Positions 17,737-26,551 of a DNA stretch of 64,000 nt are shown here, in pieces. Positions within the stretch are counted from its first letter, which is position 1. Each line of letters begins with the position of its first letter. The DNA is taken from assembly GCF_002269255.1 (NCBI RefSeq), contig NZ_CP022823.1:248001-312000 (forward strand), read 5' to 3'. Source of the DNA: Klebsiella quasivariicola. Its GTDB lineage: Bacteria > Pseudomonadota > Gammaproteobacteria > Enterobacterales > Enterobacteriaceae. Both the position numbers and the translations under genes were made by a program. A model generated the notes under the pieces. That model was not told where the DNA came from and searched no databases. It saw only the letters and a list, made by a program, of their open reading frames with translations.

Positions 17737-18885
17737 TCACTCCCAGGCCGCCTCCAGCATCTCCAGCAGCTGTTGGCTGCTCAGACTGACCGGGTTGGCC
17801 TTCATCGACGAGGAGGTGCTGGCGGCCAGCGCCGCCGGTTCCAGCGCATCGCGTGCTACGCCGAGGTCGCGCAGGGTGCCAAGGCCGGCGCGATGGCTCC
17901 ATTCCCGCAGACTGTCCCAGACCTGATCCACAGGCACGTCCAGCCCGTCGGCCAGCCAGCGGCGAACGTCGTTGAAGCGCTGGCGCAGGGCAGGGTCGTT
18001 TATCTGTGACTCATTGAGCGCCAGGCCAAACGGCAGCAGGCTGCCGCATAAGGCGCCGTGCGAGGCGCGGCTCAGGCCGCCCAGCGGACCGGCGAGACCG
18101 TGGATCACCCCCAGCCCGGCGTTTGCCAGCGCCAGCCCGCCGCACAGGCTGACCCAGGCCATCTCGTCGCGGCTGACCGGGCACTCTTTTTCCATCAGGA
18201 CTTTCAGCGCACGGATGCCCCGCGGGATCGCCTGCTGGCAGAGGGCATCGGTGAAGGGAGTGGCCCGGCTGCAGAGCAAGGGCTCGATCACCTGGGTCAG
18301 GGCATCGAGGCCAGCGCTCAGGGTGATGCTCCGCGGCGCGTTGTCGGTTAGCGCCGGGTCGACAATCGCCAGGTCAGGCAGCATTCGGTCGTCGCGCAGG
18401 CTCACTTTCCGCTGCTGCTCCGGAACGTTGATCACCGCATTTTTGGTGACCTCCGCGCCCGTGCCAGCGGTGGTGGGGATCGCCACGAACGGCAGGGGAC
18501 TGGCTTCCAGCTGACGGCCCGTTCCCACCACCTCCAGATAATCAATCAGTGGGCCGGTGGCGGGGACCAGCGCCGCAATCGCCTTACCGGCGTCAATCAC
18601 CGCGCCGCCGCCGAGGCTGACCACCGCCCGGATGCCTTTCTCGCGCGCCAGCTGGACGCCCTGCTCGATATCGCTAAGCCAGGGTTCGCGGCTTATCGCC
18701 AGCGTCGTGACCGCCAGCTGCAGCGCCTCCAGCTGATGGCGCAGAAACGCCGCCCGCTGCGGGCTGGCTCCATGCACCAACAGAATGGGGCCGCCCTGCT
18801 GCGCCAGCCAGGGGGCGGCGCTCTCGGCCTGACCACGGCCAAAACGAATATTTGCAGGCATCAAAACGGTAAACGGGGTCAACAT
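17737..18885 (-). CDS. Iron-type (group III) alcohol dehydrogenase
   Basis: 382 residues, two-domain Fe-ADH fold. NAD-binding GGGAVIDAGKAIA (92-104) and TTAGTGAEVTKNAVI (138-152) are clear. The metal site has D194, H262 and H276 at the expected spacing, but the fourth ligand, His in the usual DALTH, is Gln198 (DALTQ). Several Fe-ADH subgroups appear to carry this change, so activity is not excluded, but the metal may differ. Start at ATG 18885, with AAGGAA 7 bases upstream; the longer frame adds 26 unlikely residues. It is divergent from a glutathione transferase gene. Substrate unknown (lactaldehyde, maleylacetate or short-chain aldehydes are family options). Confidence 0.85.
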   Translation of the reverse strand: MLTPFTVLMPANIRFGRGQAESAAPWLAQQGGPILLVHGASPQRAAFLRHQLEALQLAVTTLAISREPWLSDIEQGVQLAREKGIRAVVSLGGGAVIDAGKAIAALVPATGPLIDYLEVVGTGRQLEASPLPFVAIPTTAGTGAEVTKNAVINVPEQQRKVSLRDDRMLPDLAIVDPALTDNAPRSITLSAGLDALTQVIEPLLCSRATPFTDALCQQAIPRGIRALKVLMEKECPVSRDEMAWVSLCGGLALANAGLGVIHGLAGPLGGLSRASHGALCGSLLPFGLALNESQINDPALRQRFNDVRRWLADGLDVPVDQVWDSLREWSHRAGLGTLRDLGVARDALEPAALAASTSSSMKANPVSLSSQQLLEMLEAAWE

Positions 18886-19011
18886 GTCGGGTTCCTTTTC
18901 GGCAAACAGGCTGGAATCAACTATACACATTATCCAGTGCTCTGCCTTGTTGCTGGCTGACAATAGAGTAGAGTGAATGATCTCTCTTTTATGGCTGAGG
19001 AATCGCTGACG

Positions 19012-19635
19012 ATGCTAACAATTCTGGGCAAACGCTCTTCAATCAATGTACGGAAAGTGCTGTGGACCTGCGAAGAGATCGGGCTGGCGTACCAGCAGGA
19101 AGACTACGGCAGCGGATTTAAGCCCCTGGATACGCCCGAATTTCAGCGCCTGAATCCTAACAGCCTGGTGCCGGTGCTGCTGGACGACGACTTCGTGCTC
19201 TGGGAGTCGAACAGCATTTGCCGCTATCTGGCGCGCAAAGCGGAGCGCTGGGATCTGCTGCCCACCGAGCCGCAGCCCGCCGCCGAGGTGGAGCACTGGA
19301 TGGACTGGCAGGCGACCGAGTTCAACACAGCCTGGCGCCATGCCTTTATGGGGCTGGTGCGTAAAGATCCGCGCTTTCAGGATCCGGCGGCGATTAAAGA
19401 GAGTATTGCCACCTGGACTCAGTGTGTGCGCATTGTCGAAGCGCAGCTGCAGCGTACCGGGGCGTGGATAGCCGGCGAGCGCTTCACCCTGGCCGATATC
19501 GTGCTAGGGCTGTCGGTGCATCGCTGGAAGATGACCCCTTTTGCCCATCCGGAGATGCCGGCCGTGGAGCGCTGGTATATGGCGCTTAATCAGCGCCCGG
19601 CGTTTATGCGTCATGGCAATAACGGCGTGGCCTGA
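19012..19635 (+). CDS. Glutathione S-transferase family protein
   Basis: 207 residues. Thioredoxin-like N-terminal domain (about 1-80) with the GSH-contact loop LVPVLLDDDFVLWESNSICRYL (VPxL ... ESxxI) and an all-helical C-terminal domain with the FTLADIVLGLSVHRW stretch (N-capping box and hydrophobic staple). The candidate catalytic site near residue 8-10 reads KRSSINVRKV, with Ser rather than Tyr. Start at ATG 19012 (GAGG 11 bases upstream); an upstream ATG would add 13 residues. It is followed by a strong terminator. Substrate unknown. Confidence 0.85.
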   Translation: MLTILGKRSSINVRKVLWTCEEIGLAYQQEDYGSGFKPLDTPEFQRLNPNSLVPVLLDDDFVLWESNSICRYLARKAERWDLLPTEPQPAAEVEHWMDWQATEFNTAWRHAFMGLVRKDPRFQDPAAIKESIATWTQCVRIVEAQLQRTGAWIAGERFTLADIVLGLSVHRWKMTPFAHPEMPAVERWYMALNQRPAFMRHGNNGVA

Positions 19636-19641
19636 GCATAA

Positions 19642-19669
19642 AAAAAGAAGCCCCTGGGGGCTTCTTTTT
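19642..19669. terminator. Strong bidirectional terminator (GST / gor)
   Basis: AAAAGAAGCCCC-TG-GGGGCTTCTTTTT: an 8-bp GC-rich stem extended by A:T pairs, with A-run before and T-run after, in the 53-base gap between the convergent GST and gor genes. Confidence 0.9.
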
Positions 19670-19688
19670 ATCATCCGGCGATCGCGTC

Positions 19689-21041
19689 TTAGCGCATGGT
19701 GACGAACTCTTCTGCCGCCGTCGGGTGAATGGCGACGGTGTTGTCGAAGTCTTTTTTGGTGGCGCCCATTTTCAGTGCCACCGCAAAGCCCTGCAGCATC
19801 TCATCCATCCCGAAGCCGATGCCGTGGATCCCGACAATTTTCTCTTCCGGACCGACGCAGACCAGCTTCATGCGGCACGGCTGGCGGTGCGAGGTGACGG
19901 CGGTGTACATCGCGGTAAAGGACGATTTGTAGACCTTCACGGCGTCGTCGCCGTACTGCTCGCGCGCCTGCGGCTCGGTTAAGCCGACGGTGCCGATAGG
20001 CGGATGGCTGAAGACCACGGTCGGGATGTTGCTGTAGTCCAGGTGCTCTTCCGGCTTGTTGTTAAACAGGCGTTCGGAGAGACGACGGCCAGCGGCAACC
20101 GCTACCGGGGTCAGCTCGACGGCGCCGGTGTTATCGCCCACCGCGTAGATGCCCGGTACGCTGGTGTTCTGGAACTTATCAACGACAATGTAGCCTTTAT
20201 CGTCGGTTTTCACGCTCGTAGCCGCCAGGTTGAAGTTATCGGTCGCCGGTTCGCGGCCAATCGCCCAGATCAGGCAGTCAACGGTCTGGCTGCGGCCATC
20301 TTCCAGCTCCAGCGTCAGGCTGCCGTCGGCATTCTTCACTACCGCTTTCGGGATCGCATTGGTATGCAGCTGCGGACCTTCGGCGTTCATCACTTCCACC
20401 AGCGTCTCAACGATCAGCGGATCGAAGCTGCGCAGCGGCGCGTGCTTGCGCACGAACAGATGGGTTTCGGCGCCGAGGCCGTTAATCACCCCCGCCAGTT
20501 CAACGGCAATATAGCCCGCGCCGACTACCGCCACGCGCTTCGGCAGCGCCGGCAGTTCAAAGAAACCGTCGGAATCAATACCGTATTCCACACCCGGAAT
20601 GTTCGGGTGGCTCGGGCGGCCGCCGGTGGCGATCAGGATATGATCGGCGGTGATCGTCTCGCCGTTCACTTCCACCGTGTGGGCATCGACAAAGCGCGCG
20701 AACCCTTTGATCACATCAACTTTATTCTTACCCAGTACGTTGTCGTAGGAGGTATGAATGCGGTCGATATAGGCGCTGCGGCTGGCGACCAGCTTATCCC
20801 AGTCAAAATGGTTGATGGTGGTATCGAAACCGTAGTCCGGGCCGTAAAGATGAATCGCTTCGCGGATCTGCGCCGCATGCCACATTACTTTTTTCGGCAC
20901 GCAGCCGACGTTGACGCAGGTGCCGCCCAGTTCTTTGGCTTCAATCAGCGCGCACTTCTGGCCGTACATCGCCGCACGGTTAATCGAGGCGATACCGCCG
21001 CTACCGCCGCCAATGGCGAGGTAATCATAATGTTTGCTCAT
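19689..21041 (-). CDS. gor: Gor, glutathione-disulfide reductase
   Basis: 450-residue FAD/NADPH oxidoreductase that keeps cytoplasmic glutathione reduced. FAD-binding GGGSGG (11-16), the redox-active disulfide GGTCVNVGCVPKK (C42 and C47), NADPH-binding GAGYIAVELAG, second FAD motif GIYAVGD, and the C-terminal active-site HPTAAEEF (His439, Glu444) are all present. Start at ATG 21041: AAGGA is 9 bases upstream and the length equals the E. coli enzyme; the ATG two codons earlier is too close to that site. rlmJ lies upstream on the same strand, 72 bases away. Confidence 0.98.
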   Translation of the reverse strand: MSKHYDYLAIGGGSGGIASINRAAMYGQKCALIEAKELGGTCVNVGCVPKKVMWHAAQIREAIHLYGPDYGFDTTINHFDWDKLVASRSAYIDRIHTSYDNVLGKNKVDVIKGFARFVDAHTVEVNGETITADHILIATGGRPSHPNIPGVEYGIDSDGFFELPALPKRVAVVGAGYIAVELAGVINGLGAETHLFVRKHAPLRSFDPLIVETLVEVMNAEGPQLHTNAIPKAVVKNADGSLTLELEDGRSQTVDCLIWAIGREPATDNFNLAATSVKTDDKGYIVVDKFQNTSVPGIYAVGDNTGAVELTPVAVAAGRRLSERLFNNKPEEHLDYSNIPTVVFSHPPIGTVGLTEPQAREQYGDDAVKVYKSSFTAMYTAVTSHRQPCRMKLVCVGPEEKIVGIHGIGFGMDEMLQGFAVALKMGATKKDFDNTVAIHPTAAEEFVTMR

Positions 21042-21113
21042 GCCCATATGTCCTTAATCGTTGATTGCCGCGATTGTAGCGCGAGGCTTAAAAGGTTCCA
21101 CCGATGGTTGCGA

Positions 21114-21956
21114 TTACTCCGGCACGATCCAGCTGACGGTCGTATGGCCGGTACCGGCGGGAACCAGCTTGCTGTGCAGCCACGGCAGCACATTGTTCAT
21201 CTGCTGTTCCAGCTTCCACGGCGGGTTGATGACGATCATCCCGGAAGCGGTCATGCCGCGCTGGTCGCTGTCCGGACGCACCGCCAGCTCAATCTGCAGA
21301 ATTTTACGAATGCCGGTGGCTTCTAACTCTTTGATCATGCGCTTGATCTGCGCGCGAAGTACCACCGGGTACCACAGGGCGTAGGTGCCGGTAGCGAAGC
21401 GTTTGTAGCCTTCGTTAATCCCGGTCACCACCGCCTGATAGTCGGTTTTAATTTCATACGGCGGGTCGATCAGAATCAGACCGCGACGCGATACCGGCGG
21501 CAGCTTGGCTTTCAGCTGCTGGTAGCCATCGGCTTTATCAACGCGCGCGCGGCTGTCTTTCTGGAACTCGGCGCGCAGCAGCGGGAAATCGCTCGGGTGC
21601 AGCTCGGTCATCTGCAGGCTGTCCTGCTCGCGCAGCAGCTGGCGGGCGATCAGCGGAGAGCCCGGGTAGTAGCGCAGCTGGCCGTTACGGTTGAAGTGTT
21701 CGACCACGGAAATATACGGCTCCAGCTCTGCCGGCAGGTCGTCCTGCTGCCAGATGCGGGCGATGCCTTCGAGATACTCGCCGGTACGCTCGGCGTGCTC
21801 GCCGCTCAGCTGATAGCGGCCCGCGCCAGCGTGGGTGTCCAGGTAGAGAAACGGTTTTTCTTTCTCTTTCAGCGCTTCGATGATCAGGCTCTGAACGGTG
21901 TGTTTGAGGACGTCGGCGTGGTTGCCTGCGTGAAAGCTGTGGCGATAACTGAGCAT
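21114..21956 (-). CDS. rlmJ: RlmJ, 23S rRNA A2030 N6-methyltransferase
   Basis: 280-residue SAM-dependent methyltransferase modifying A2030 of 23S rRNA. It opens with the characteristic MLSYRHSFHAGNHADVLKH and has the catalytic amino-methyltransferase motif IDPPYE (the DPPY tetrad) near residue 164. ATG at 21956 restores the E. coli N-terminus and length; the longer frame adds 38 residues. It is divergent from a secreted phosphatase gene. Confidence 0.97.
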   Translation of the reverse strand: MLSYRHSFHAGNHADVLKHTVQSLIIEALKEKEKPFLYLDTHAGAGRYQLSGEHAERTGEYLEGIARIWQQDDLPAELEPYISVVEHFNRNGQLRYYPGSPLIARQLLREQDSLQMTELHPSDFPLLRAEFQKDSRARVDKADGYQQLKAKLPPVSRRGLILIDPPYEIKTDYQAVVTGINEGYKRFATGTYALWYPVVLRAQIKRMIKELEATGIRKILQIELAVRPDSDQRGMTASGMIVINPPWKLEQQMNNVLPWLHSKLVPAGTGHTTVSWIVPE

Positions 21957-22074
21957 GGATACAGAGATTCCGGGAAATAAACAAGTTAACCGATAGTTTA
22001 CCGCAGATCGGCCGAGATTACCGCTGCGCCGCCGCGCTGTTTCATTTCTGCCAAAAGCGTTGCAAAACATAACG

Positions 22075-22092
22075 CTGTCATAAAAACGTCAA
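22075..22092 (+). promoter_or_regulatory. Candidate Pho box upstream of the PAP2 phosphatase
   Basis: CTGTCAT-AAAA-ACGTCAA: the first 7-mer is a perfect PhoB repeat, the second matches 4 of 7 (core GTCA kept), and the 4-base AT spacer is correct. A weak -10 TAGCGT lies 10 bases downstream (22103-22108), as expected where a Pho box replaces the -35. It lies 57 bases upstream of the phosphatase start. Confidence 0.6.
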
Positions 22093-22149
22093 ACGGCCGC
22101 GCTAGCGTCGGGTACAGGCAAGGTAATTATTTGAATAAAAGGAAAAATA

Positions 22150-23421
22150 ATGAAAAGGCAACTCTCACTGCTGGCCGTCGCGCTGCTGCTGGCGCAACCG
22201 GTTCTGGCTAAAGACATCCCGCTGGACAGGGCGGCGGCCCTCGCCAATAGCGTGACGCCGGCTGCCTCCAGCCAGGCGTATGACGATCTTGAGCAACAGG
22301 CGCTGGCGCAGCTGCGCCACGCTCTGCAGGGGGATGCCGCCACGCTGACCCGCGATCGGCTGGCGCACACGAAACAAAACAAAACTCAGGCCGATACCGC
22401 CTGGCTGAAGGCCAGCGGCTACGATTTCCAGACCCGGGCTAACCAGCAGGCGGGCATTGCGCTGCTGTCGGCGTTCAGCACCCTGCCGGAGACGGTCGTG
22501 AAGCAGAATCTGGCGACGGTGACTGCCATCAATCGCGATGCCGTGCAGACCACGCGCCGTCAGGCGCTGGCCGATGCGGAAGGGATTAGCTACCTCTACT
22601 TCCTCAGCGATGCGCTGGGGCCGCGGCTGGGCAAAGCGTTTCTGGCCGCCTATGACCAGGGCGCGCTGGGGAAAGCGGCAGCATTGATCAAAGCCTCGGA
22701 GGTCAGCACCGGCGAGGCGAAAAAGCACTTCAACAATCCGCGGCCGTTTCTGGTTCAGGGCAACACCATTCACCTGGTGCCGGACGACGTGGTGGTGAAG
22801 GATAATCAGCCCTACACCGCCGACGGCGGCTCGTTCCCCAGCGGCCATACCAACACCGGCTATACCGATGCGCTGCTGCTGGCGGCGATGATCCCGGAGC
22901 GCTATGACGCGCTGGTAACCCGCGGCGCCCGCTATGGCTACTCGCGCATCGTGCTGGGCGTCCACTATCCGCTGGACGTGATCGGCTCGCGGATGGTAGC
23001 CGAGCGCAACGTGGCCCATTATCTTAACGATCCGCACTACCGGGTATTATTTAACGAAGCCCGCGATCAGCTGCGCGCCGCGCTGGCGAAAGCCTGCGGC
23101 ACATCGCTTGCCGAGTGCGCGAAAAGCAGCGTGAAAGACGATCCCTGGCGCGATCCGGCGATGCGTGATTTCACCCGTTTCACCCTGACTTACGATCTGC
23201 CGCAGCAGAAGGGCGCGCAGCCGCGTCTGCAGGTGCCGGAGGGGGCGGAAGTGCTGCTGGAGGCTGCCCTGCCGCAGCTGTCGGCGGCCCAGCGCCGGGC
23301 GCTGATGGTCAATACCGCGCTGCCGGCGGGCTACCCGCTGTCCGGCGTCACCCCCGAGCAGCAGTTCTGGCAGCGGCTGAATCTGTCGGCGGCCTGGGAG
23401 ATGGCGCAAAAAGGGCATTAA
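22150..23421 (+). CDS. Secreted PAP2-family (class A-type) acid phosphatase
   Basis: 423 residues with a signal peptide (hydrophobic 4-18, cleavage after VLA at residue 20), so periplasmic. The three PAP2/vanadium-haloperoxidase phosphatase motifs are intact: K191-x6-R198-P (KKHFNNPRP), PSGH (230-233) and SR-x3-G-x-H-x3-D (265-276, SRIVLGVHYPLD). The family hydrolyses phosphomonoesters through a phosphohistidine. It is much longer than PhoC/PhoN (about 250): about 140 extra residues follow the core, including Cys93-type pairs in KACGTSLAEC (about 317-326), perhaps a disulfide. A Pho-box-like site upstream suggests induction by phosphate starvation. It is not PhoC itself on length. Confidence 0.85.
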   Translation: MKRQLSLLAVALLLAQPVLAKDIPLDRAAALANSVTPAASSQAYDDLEQQALAQLRHALQGDAATLTRDRLAHTKQNKTQADTAWLKASGYDFQTRANQQAGIALLSAFSTLPETVVKQNLATVTAINRDAVQTTRRQALADAEGISYLYFLSDALGPRLGKAFLAAYDQGALGKAAALIKASEVSTGEAKKHFNNPRPFLVQGNTIHLVPDDVVVKDNQPYTADGGSFPSGHTNTGYTDALLLAAMIPERYDALVTRGARYGYSRIVLGVHYPLDVIGSRMVAERNVAHYLNDPHYRVLFNEARDQLRAALAKACGTSLAECAKSSVKDDPWRDPAMRDFTRFTLTYDLPQQKGAQPRLQVPEGAEVLLEAALPQLSAAQRRALMVNTALPAGYPLSGVTPEQQFWQRLNLSAAWEMAQKGH

Positions 23422-23513
23422 CGCGGTTTCCGGCACGCTGCACCGCGTGTCGGCCTTTTCCCGCAACGGGCGGACTTATCGCAGCAATACCCAGGCTGAC
23501 GCACCGCCCGTCA

Positions 23514-23541
23514 TTGAAATTCCCCCAACTATCCCCCATTC
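23514..23541 (+). promoter_or_regulatory. Sigma-32 (heat-shock) promoter of prlC-rsmJ
   Basis: TTGAAA at 23514-23519, 14-base spacer, CCCCAT at 23534-23539 followed by TC. This fits the RpoH consensus CTTGAAA-N11-16-CCCCATNT. E. coli prlC is a known heat-shock gene, supporting the call. It lies 62 bases upstream of the prlC start. Confidence 0.85.
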
Positions 23542-23603
23542 TAGATCTCATGCATAAGCGCCGGACGCGCGCTTCATTCACCCTTTTCAACAGGACAGCG
23601 CAT

Positions 23604-25646
23604 ATGACCAATCCATTACTGACGCCTTTTTCCCTGCCGCCTTTTTCTGCGATCAAACCAGAGCACGTGGTCCCTGCGGTCACCAAAGCGCTGGAGGATT
23701 GCCGGGCCGCGGTGGAAAGCGCGGTGGCGCACGGCGCGCCGTATAGCTGGGAAAATCTTTGCCAGCCGCTGGCAGAAGTGGACGATGTGCTGGGACGCAT
23801 CTTCTCGCCTGTCAGCCATCTGAATTCGGTAAAAAACAGCCCGGAACTGCGTGAGGCCTACGAACAGACGCTGCCGCTGCTCTCGGAGTACAGCACCTGG
23901 GTCGGCCAGCATGAAGGCCTGTATAAAGCCTACCGCGACCTGCGCGATGGCGATAACTACGCCACCTTGAATACCGCGCTGAAAAAAGCGGTCGATAACG
24001 CGCTGCGCGATTTTGAATTATCCGGGATTGGCCTGCCGCCCGAGGCGCAGAAACGCTACGGCGAAATCGCTGCGCGCCTCTCTGAGCTGGGCAACCAGTA
24101 CAGCAACAACGTCCTCGACGCTACCATGGGCTGGAACAAGCTGGTGACCGACGTCGCCGATCTGGCCGGTATGCCGGAAAGCGCGCTGGCCGCCGCTCAG
24201 GCTCAGGCGCAAGCCAAAGAGCAGGAAGGGTATCTGCTGACCCTGGATATCCCGAGCTATCTGCCGGTGATGACCTACTGCGACAACCAGGCGCTGCGCG
24301 AAGAGATGTACCGCGCTTACTCCACCCGCGCTTCCGATCAGGGGCCGAACGCCGGGAAATGGGATAACAGCCCGGTGATGGCGGAGATCCTCGCGCTGCG
24401 TCACGAGCTGGCGCAACTGCTGGGTTTTGACAGCTATGCCTTTAAATCCCTCGCCACCAAAATGGCGGAGGATCCGCAGCAGGTGCTCGACTTCCTCACC
24501 GACCTGGCAAAACGCGCCCGTCCGCAGGGCGAAAAAGAGCTGGCCCAGCTGCGCGCCTTCGCCAAAGCCGAGTTTGGCGTTGATGAACTGCAGCCGTGGG
24601 ATATCGCTTACTACAGCGAAAAACAGAAACAGCACCTCTACAGCATCAACGATGAGCAGCTGCGCCCCTATTTCCCGGAAAACAAAGCCGTTAACGGCCT
24701 GTTCGAAGTGGTTAAGCGCATTTATGGCATCACCGCCAAAGAGCGTACCGATGTCGATGTGTGGCATCCGGAAGTGCGCTTCTTCGAGCTGTATGATGAA
24801 AACAATGAGCTGCGCGGCAGCTTCTATCTCGACCTGTATGCCCGCGAGCATAAGCGCGGCGGGGCGTGGATGGACGACTGCGTCGGCCAGATGCGTAAAC
24901 TGGATGGTTCCCTGCAGAAGCCGGTCGCCTACCTGACCTGTAACTTCAACCGCCCGGTCAACGGCAAGCCGGCGCTGTTCACCCATGACGAAGTGATCAC
25001 CCTGTTCCACGAGTTCGGCCACGGTCTGCACCATATGCTGACCCGCATCGACACCGCCGGGGTTTCCGGCATCAGCGGGGTGCCGTGGGATGCGGTCGAG
25101 CTGCCGAGCCAGTTTATGGAGAACTGGTGCTGGGAGCCGGAAGCGCTGGCGTTTATCTCCGGTCATTATGAAACCGGTGAACCGCTGCCGCAGGAGCTGC
25201 TGGAGAAAATGCTGGCGGCGAAAAACTACCAGGCGGCGATGTTTATTCTGCGCCAGCTGGAGTTCGGCCTGTTCGATTTCCGCCTGCACGCGGAGTACAA
25301 GCCGGAGCAGGGGGCGAAAATCCTCGAAACCCTGGCCGAGATTAAAAAGCAGGTCGCCGTGGTGCCGGGCCCGACCTGGGGCCGTTTCCCGCATGCGTTT
25401 AGCCATATCTTCGCCGGCGGCTACGCGGCGGGTTACTACAGCTACCTGTGGGCCGACGTGCTGGCCGCAGACGCCTTCTCACGCTTCGAAGAAGAGGGGA
25501 TTTTCAACCGCGAAACCGGTCAGTCGTTCCTCGACAATATCCTGAGCCGCGGCGGTTCCGAAGAGCCGATGGTGCTGTTCAAACGCTTCCGCGGACGCGA
25601 GCCGCAGCTGGACGCGATGCTGGAGCACTACGGGATCAAAGGCTGA
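23604..25646 (+). CDS. prlC: PrlC, oligopeptidase A
   Basis: 680-residue cytoplasmic zinc metallopeptidase (M3 family) that degrades signal peptides and other short peptides; it also suppresses signal-sequence defects in E. coli. Zinc motif HEFGH at about 469-473, followed by the third-ligand Glu in the MENWCWEPE stretch. Close to E. coli PrlC throughout. ATG at 23604 chosen; the longer frame starts inside the heat-shock promoter. rsmJ follows 7 bases after the stop, so they form one operon under sigma-32. Confidence 0.98.
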   Translation: MTNPLLTPFSLPPFSAIKPEHVVPAVTKALEDCRAAVESAVAHGAPYSWENLCQPLAEVDDVLGRIFSPVSHLNSVKNSPELREAYEQTLPLLSEYSTWVGQHEGLYKAYRDLRDGDNYATLNTALKKAVDNALRDFELSGIGLPPEAQKRYGEIAARLSELGNQYSNNVLDATMGWNKLVTDVADLAGMPESALAAAQAQAQAKEQEGYLLTLDIPSYLPVMTYCDNQALREEMYRAYSTRASDQGPNAGKWDNSPVMAEILALRHELAQLLGFDSYAFKSLATKMAEDPQQVLDFLTDLAKRARPQGEKELAQLRAFAKAEFGVDELQPWDIAYYSEKQKQHLYSINDEQLRPYFPENKAVNGLFEVVKRIYGITAKERTDVDVWHPEVRFFELYDENNELRGSFYLDLYAREHKRGGAWMDDCVGQMRKLDGSLQKPVAYLTCNFNRPVNGKPALFTHDEVITLFHEFGHGLHHMLTRIDTAGVSGISGVPWDAVELPSQFMENWCWEPEALAFISGHYETGEPLPQELLEKMLAAKNYQAAMFILRQLEFGLFDFRLHAEYKPEQGAKILETLAEIKKQVAVVPGPTWGRFPHAFSHIFAGGYAAGYYSYLWADVLAADAFSRFEEEGIFNRETGQSFLDNILSRGGSEEPMVLFKRFRGREPQLDAMLEHYGIKG

Positions 25647-25653
25647 TTGCTAC

Positions 25654-26406
25654 GTGAAGATCTGCTTAATTGATGAAACAGGCGCCGGTGACGGCGCCTT
25701 ATCTGTTTTAGCCGCCCGCTGGGGGCTGGAGCAGGATGACGATAACCTGATGGCGCTGGTGCTGACGGCGGAGCATCTGGAGCTGCGCAAGCGCGATGAG
25801 CCCAAGCTTGGCGGCATCTTTGTCGATTTCGTCGGCGGGGCGATGGCTCATCGCCGCAAGTTTGGCGGCGGCCGCGGTGAAGCGGTGGCTAAAGCGGTGG
25901 GCATCAAAGGCGATTATCTGCCGGATGTGGTTGACGCCACCGCCGGCCTTGGGCGCGATGCCTTTGTGCTGGCGTCGGTCGGCTGTCGCGTGCGGATGCT
26001 GGAGCGCAATCCGGTGGTCGCTGCGCTGCTCGATGATGGCCTGGCGCGCGGCTATGCTGACGCGGAAATCGGCGGCTGGCTGCAGGAACGGCTGCAGCTG
26101 ATCCATGCCTCCAGCCTGACGGCGCTGACCGATATCACCCCGCGCCCGCAGGTGGTCTACCTCGATCCGATGTTCCCGCATAAGCAGAAAAGCGCGCTGG
26201 TGAAGAAAGAGATGCGCGTCTTTCAGTCGCTGGTGGGGCCGGATTTAGACGCCGATGGTCTGTTGGCGCCAGCGCGTCAGTTGGCGACCAAACGAGTGGT
26301 AGTCAAGCGCCCGGATTATGCGCCGCCGCTGGCGGATGTCGCCACGCCGAACGCGGTGGTGACCAAAGGACATCGGTTTGATATTTACGCCGGTACGCCG
26401 GAATAA
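25654..26406 (+). CDS. rsmJ: RsmJ, 16S rRNA m2G1516 methyltransferase
   Basis: 250 residues, Rossmann-type methyltransferase. SAM-binding DATAGLGRDAFVLAS (about 92-106) and catalytic LDPMFPHK (about 168-175). It methylates G1516 of 16S rRNA. GTG start at 25654, 7 bases after the prlC stop; the same start is used in E. coli. Operon with prlC, hence likely heat-inducible. Confidence 0.96.
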   Translation: MKICLIDETGAGDGALSVLAARWGLEQDDDNLMALVLTAEHLELRKRDEPKLGGIFVDFVGGAMAHRRKFGGGRGEAVAKAVGIKGDYLPDVVDATAGLGRDAFVLASVGCRVRMLERNPVVAALLDDGLARGYADAEIGGWLQERLQLIHASSLTALTDITPRPQVVYLDPMFPHKQKSALVKKEMRVFQSLVGPDLDADGLLAPARQLATKRVVVKRPDYAPPLADVATPNAVVTKGHRFDIYAGTPE

Positions 26407-26427
26407 TATTAGGCCGTGATGGTATCT

Positions 26428-26499
26428 CCCGGATAGCGGCGCAACGCGCCTTATCCGGGCTACCGAATTGTCGCCCGGCTCAGTGCAGCGTAAGCCGGG
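26428..26499. repeat. REP-type element pair between rsmJ and dtpB
   Basis: Two hairpins: CCCGGATA ... TATCCGGG (26428-26459) and CCCGGCT ... AGCCGGG (26474-26499). The first shares GCGCCTTATCCGGGCTAC-like sequence with another copy at 53339-53371. They lie between convergent genes, typical of enterobacterial REP/BIME sequences, and may also act as a transcription end. Confidence 0.8.
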
Positions 26500-26551
26500 A
26501 ACCGCAATATCTGAACAAACGGCGCCAGCGCGGATCGGCCATCTTAAATGG

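Noticed and set aside
20004..21326. 440-codon plus-strand frame opposite gor and rlmJ
   Set aside because: Spans the 3' ends and starts of two genuine genes on the other strand, shadow-type composition.
24018..25406. 462-codon minus-strand frame opposite prlC
   Set aside because: Antisense shadow of a conserved gene; no motifs or start signals.
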